64,000 bases of DNA from CAWHJB01 sp963698715 (GTDB lineage Bacteria > Chloroflexota > Anaerolineae > Anaerolineales > UBA4823), in assembly GCA_963698715.1 (NCBI GenBank), contig CAVORW010000004.1, positions 310,001 through 374,000 on the forward strand, read 5' to 3'. Under the pieces are notes generated by a model. The model saw nothing but the letters and a program-made list of their open reading frames with translations, searched no databases and was not told where the DNA came from. Shown in pieces: positions 61,818 to 64,000 of this stretch. The position numbers and the translations under genes were made by a program. The first letter of the stretch is position 1; each line of letters starts with the position of its first letter.

Positions 61818-63959
61818 TCATAACAATGATGGTGCGGCCCCTTCTGGGTTTTGGGTGCCCAGGTCAAACACAATTGGCAAAGTAAACTTAAAGGTTGCCC
61901 CATTCCCTTGCACGCTCTCCGCCCAAATACGACCGCCATGCGCCAGAACAGCCAGGCGGCAATAGGCCAATCCCAATCCAAGACCCTTCGTCCCATCTTT
62001 CGCCGGCAATCGCGTAAATTTTTCAAAGATACGCTCACGCTCGTGGTTCGGTATTCCCGGACCATCATCTTGAACCCAGACAATCACATGAGTTTGACTT
62101 AATTCGGTGCCCAGCCGAATAATCCCTTTCGCAGGCGAGTACTTCACAGCGTTCTCGAGCAAATTGATTATCACCCGCCGGATCATGTCGCCATCCACCA
62201 AAACTTCTGGCAGATTTTCGGCACTGATAGATATTTGCTGCTCCTTGGTCTGCGACATTGGGATCACAGCATCGACCGCATCGTTAATTAAAATCATCAC
62301 AGATACGGCTTGTGGGTTGGCAAGCGGTTGTCCAGCCTCCAGACGATTGATATCAAGCAAGGAGTTCGTCAACCTTTGAATTCTTTCGGTTGAGCGCATG
62401 GCTATATTTAACAGGGACCGGGATGTGTTATCTCCATTTTCTGGCAGTAATGTGTCTAACACATCCAGGCTGGACACAATATTTCCCAAGGGAGATCTCA
62501 GGTCGTGATATATCATCGATAATAATTCTTCCCGCAGGTTATCCAGGTCTTTACGCTCGGTGATATCTCGGAAAATCCACTGCAAATGCGAGACGCCCTC
62601 AATTTGGACTTTGCGGGCATAAACTTGAACCGGAATGTCCTGGCGGTCACGAACATGCAAGGCTGATTCGTAAGATAACGTCTTACCCGAAGCCAGTTCT
62701 TCATAACTCACGCCAATCTTATCCTGATCGACCTTATGGATATCTCGAATCAGCATTTGCCTCAAATCTTCTTCTGGCCGTCCAATTGTCAACTTGGCCT
62801 GCCGATTGGCCTCCAGTATGTGACCATCCCAGTCTGTTACCACGATCGGGTCGATGCTGTCTTCAAACAACTCTCTGTATCGTTGGTGTGCAGCCTGCAA
62901 TCTTTCAAATAATTGGGCATGATGGATTGCAGTACCTGCCAGATTTCCGACTCCAGTTAACAGAAGCAGAGAGTCCTGATCAAACGCGCCACGGCGCGGA
63001 TTTATCGCCTCTAATATGCCAATCACTTCCCCACGGGAGATAATCGGCGAGCAGGCAATTGCTCGCGTAATAAAGCCAGTTTGTTTATCGATCTCGGGAT
63101 AGAACCGAGTGTCTTCATAAGCGTTGGGTACAATCACCGCTTGCCCTTGTTGAGCGACCCAGCCTGCTACCCCTCTACCCAACGGTAGCTGCAGCCCAAC
63201 CACATTCTGTTTGCCCGAACCGGTTGAGGCGCTGAAGTCCAGCACCCCATTCTGGTGGTCAATTAAAGCCAATGAGACTGCTTCTACCTGCAAAGCATGG
63301 CTTACCTGCTCCAAAATACGCTTAAAAACATCATCCAGGTTCAAGGAAGCTGTTATAACCGCTGTGCTTTCAGCGACTGCCGTCATGACACGGGCCTGGC
63401 GTTGACTCTCCTCGTATAACCGAGCGTTTAAAATAGCTATGCCCGCCAGATCGGCAATTGCCTGAATCAAGACGAAATGTTCATCTGTAAAATAACCGGG
63501 CTGGGAGTTGACCAGCGTAATAACACCAACAAGATGATCGCGAACCAGGATAGGCACACTTACTGCCGATTTGGGTCCCGTCTGATTGGGAGCGTCGTCC
63601 GGCCGTCTCACCCAGCGGTCATCTTTACTGGTATCTTCAATCAGGACTGCCTCTCGATTTTTAGCTACCCATCCAGCAAGTCCCCGATCTAGAGTTTCTT
63701 TCAATTGTTGGGTGGTATGTTGATGGTATGTCTCGCGAAAGATTAAAGCTGATTCAACCGGTACACCATGATCATCCAGAACAACCACACTTCCACTGAT
63801 AGCCCCCACATTTTTGACCGACAGAAAAACAACGCGCTGCAGAACAGTGTGTAGGTCTAGGGCAGCGGCGAACTCCCGGCTGATGTGGTACAACAATTCC
63901 AGCCGGGTCTGTGCCGATTCGGGAAACGGGTCCAATTTCTTTTTTGAGAGAAATTTCAT
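61818..63959 (-). CDS. Sensor histidine kinase: GAF, GAF, PAS, HisKA, HATPase
   Basis: About 713 residues. GAF1 (about 20-175) and GAF2 (about 190-340) are followed by a PAS domain (about 360-470, VTDWDGHILEANRQAKLTIG). H485 is in MIYHDLRSPLGN. The ATPase region has INLLENAVKYSPAKG, DDGPGIP and GLGLGLAYCRLAV. I start at the ATG at 63959, ten bases after GGGAGG; a TTG at 63989 is in frame but overlaps nothing useful. No membrane helix. No response regulator lies nearby within the window. Confidence 0.9.
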   Translation of the reverse strand: MKFLSKKKLDPFPESAQTRLELLYHISREFAAALDLHTVLQRVVFLSVKNVGAISGSVVVLDDHGVPVESALIFRETYHQHTTQQLKETLDRGLAGWVAKNREAVLIEDTSKDDRWVRRPDDAPNQTGPKSAVSVPILVRDHLVGVITLVNSQPGYFTDEHFVLIQAIADLAGIAILNARLYEESQRQARVMTAVAESTAVITASLNLDDVFKRILEQVSHALQVEAVSLALIDHQNGVLDFSASTGSGKQNVVGLQLPLGRGVAGWVAQQGQAVIVPNAYEDTRFYPEIDKQTGFITRAIACSPIISRGEVIGILEAINPRRGAFDQDSLLLLTGVGNLAGTAIHHAQLFERLQAAHQRYRELFEDSIDPIVVTDWDGHILEANRQAKLTIGRPEEDLRQMLIRDIHKVDQDKIGVSYEELASGKTLSYESALHVRDRQDIPVQVYARKVQIEGVSHLQWIFRDITERKDLDNLREELLSMIYHDLRSPLGNIVSSLDVLDTLLPENGDNTSRSLLNIAMRSTERIQRLTNSLLDINRLEAGQPLANPQAVSVMILINDAVDAVIPMSQTKEQQISISAENLPEVLVDGDMIRRVIINLLENAVKYSPAKGIIRLGTELSQTHVIVWVQDDGPGIPNHERERIFEKFTRLPAKDGTKGLGLGLAYCRLAVLAHGGRIWAESVQGNGATFKFTLPIVFDLGTQNPEGAAPSLL

Positions 63960-64000
63960 CTGCACGCTGCCTCCCATTTCAGGGAGCAATTAAAGATGTC

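Noticed and set aside
1..64000. CRISPR arrays, prophage modules or restriction/toxin pairs
   Set aside because: No regularly spaced direct repeats, phage structural genes, methylase/endonuclease pairs or toxin-antitoxin pairs were seen. TnpB is the only RNA-guided nuclease candidate and belongs to the insertion element.

Overview
The window looks like chromosomal DNA of a free-living, respiring bacterium, probably a member of the Chloroflexota (Anaerolineae-like). This is inference from gene content, not from a marker gene: a trehalose operon with an extra GT4 glycosyltransferase, multi-GAF histidine kinases, an eRF1-like bacterial release-factor paralogue, a b6-type cytochrome with subunit IV fused to cytochrome c, and roughly balanced base composition. 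No plasmid, prophage or CRISPR array was seen. The only clear mobile element is one IS200/IS605-type insertion.

Layout. 1-1973: 5' part of a secreted subtilisin-like protease with Fn3-like repeats. 2207-7603 (minus): trehalose operon, GH63-like glycosidase > otsA > GT4 > otsB, with otsB frameshifted. 8101-13669: RibD-type reductase, membrane dihaem cytochrome c, DUF4287/DUF5655 protein, a 48-residue membrane peptide, a metallo-beta-lactamase-fold protein and an alpha/beta hydrolase. 13786-15393 (minus): DEAD-box helicase and RRM protein. 15805-17985: phosphotriesterase-like hydrolase and a class V aminotransferase. 18191-23347: carbohydrate operon, ThuA-like > Gfo/Idh/MocA oxidoreductase > GPH symporter (frameshifted) > large unclassified lyase-like protein. 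23435-28713: CPBP protease, an SRPBCC-type gene split by the IS200/IS605 element, a second DEAD-box helicase and tRNA-Arg.

28854-36817 is an energy block: sdhCDAB (minus), then Rieske / cytochrome b6 / subunit IV-dihaem cytochrome c (plus), then isocitrate dehydrogenase (minus). 37147-42790 (minus): S9 peptidase, rnhB, GT2 transferase, NERD-like membrane protein, zinc phospholipase C-like protein, a small conserved-looking protein and tRNA-Pro. 42844-52140: methyltransferase, Hsp20, rhomboid protease, a three-gene cassette of membrane-anchored coiled-coil proteins headed by a helix-hairpin-helix protein, a baeRF-type protein, HtrA-like lipoprotein protease and a CbpA/DnaJ chaperone. 52587-63959: signalling and repair, with a pseudo-receiver GAF protein, a pseudo-receiver hybrid kinase, two further GAF kinases, endonuclease III, an asparaginase and a variant metallo-beta-lactamase-fold protein.

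How genes work together. The trehalose operon would make and remodel trehalose or a glycosylated derivative. Succinate dehydrogenase and the b6-type complex lie back to back and feed one electron chain, with Icd beside them. HtrA, DnaJ, Hsp20, rhomboid and CPBP genes form a protein and membrane quality-control theme. Three intergenic copies of a roughly 60-bp hairpin repeat lie between 44.4 and 52.4 kb, and two genes have promoters placed for leaderless transcription.
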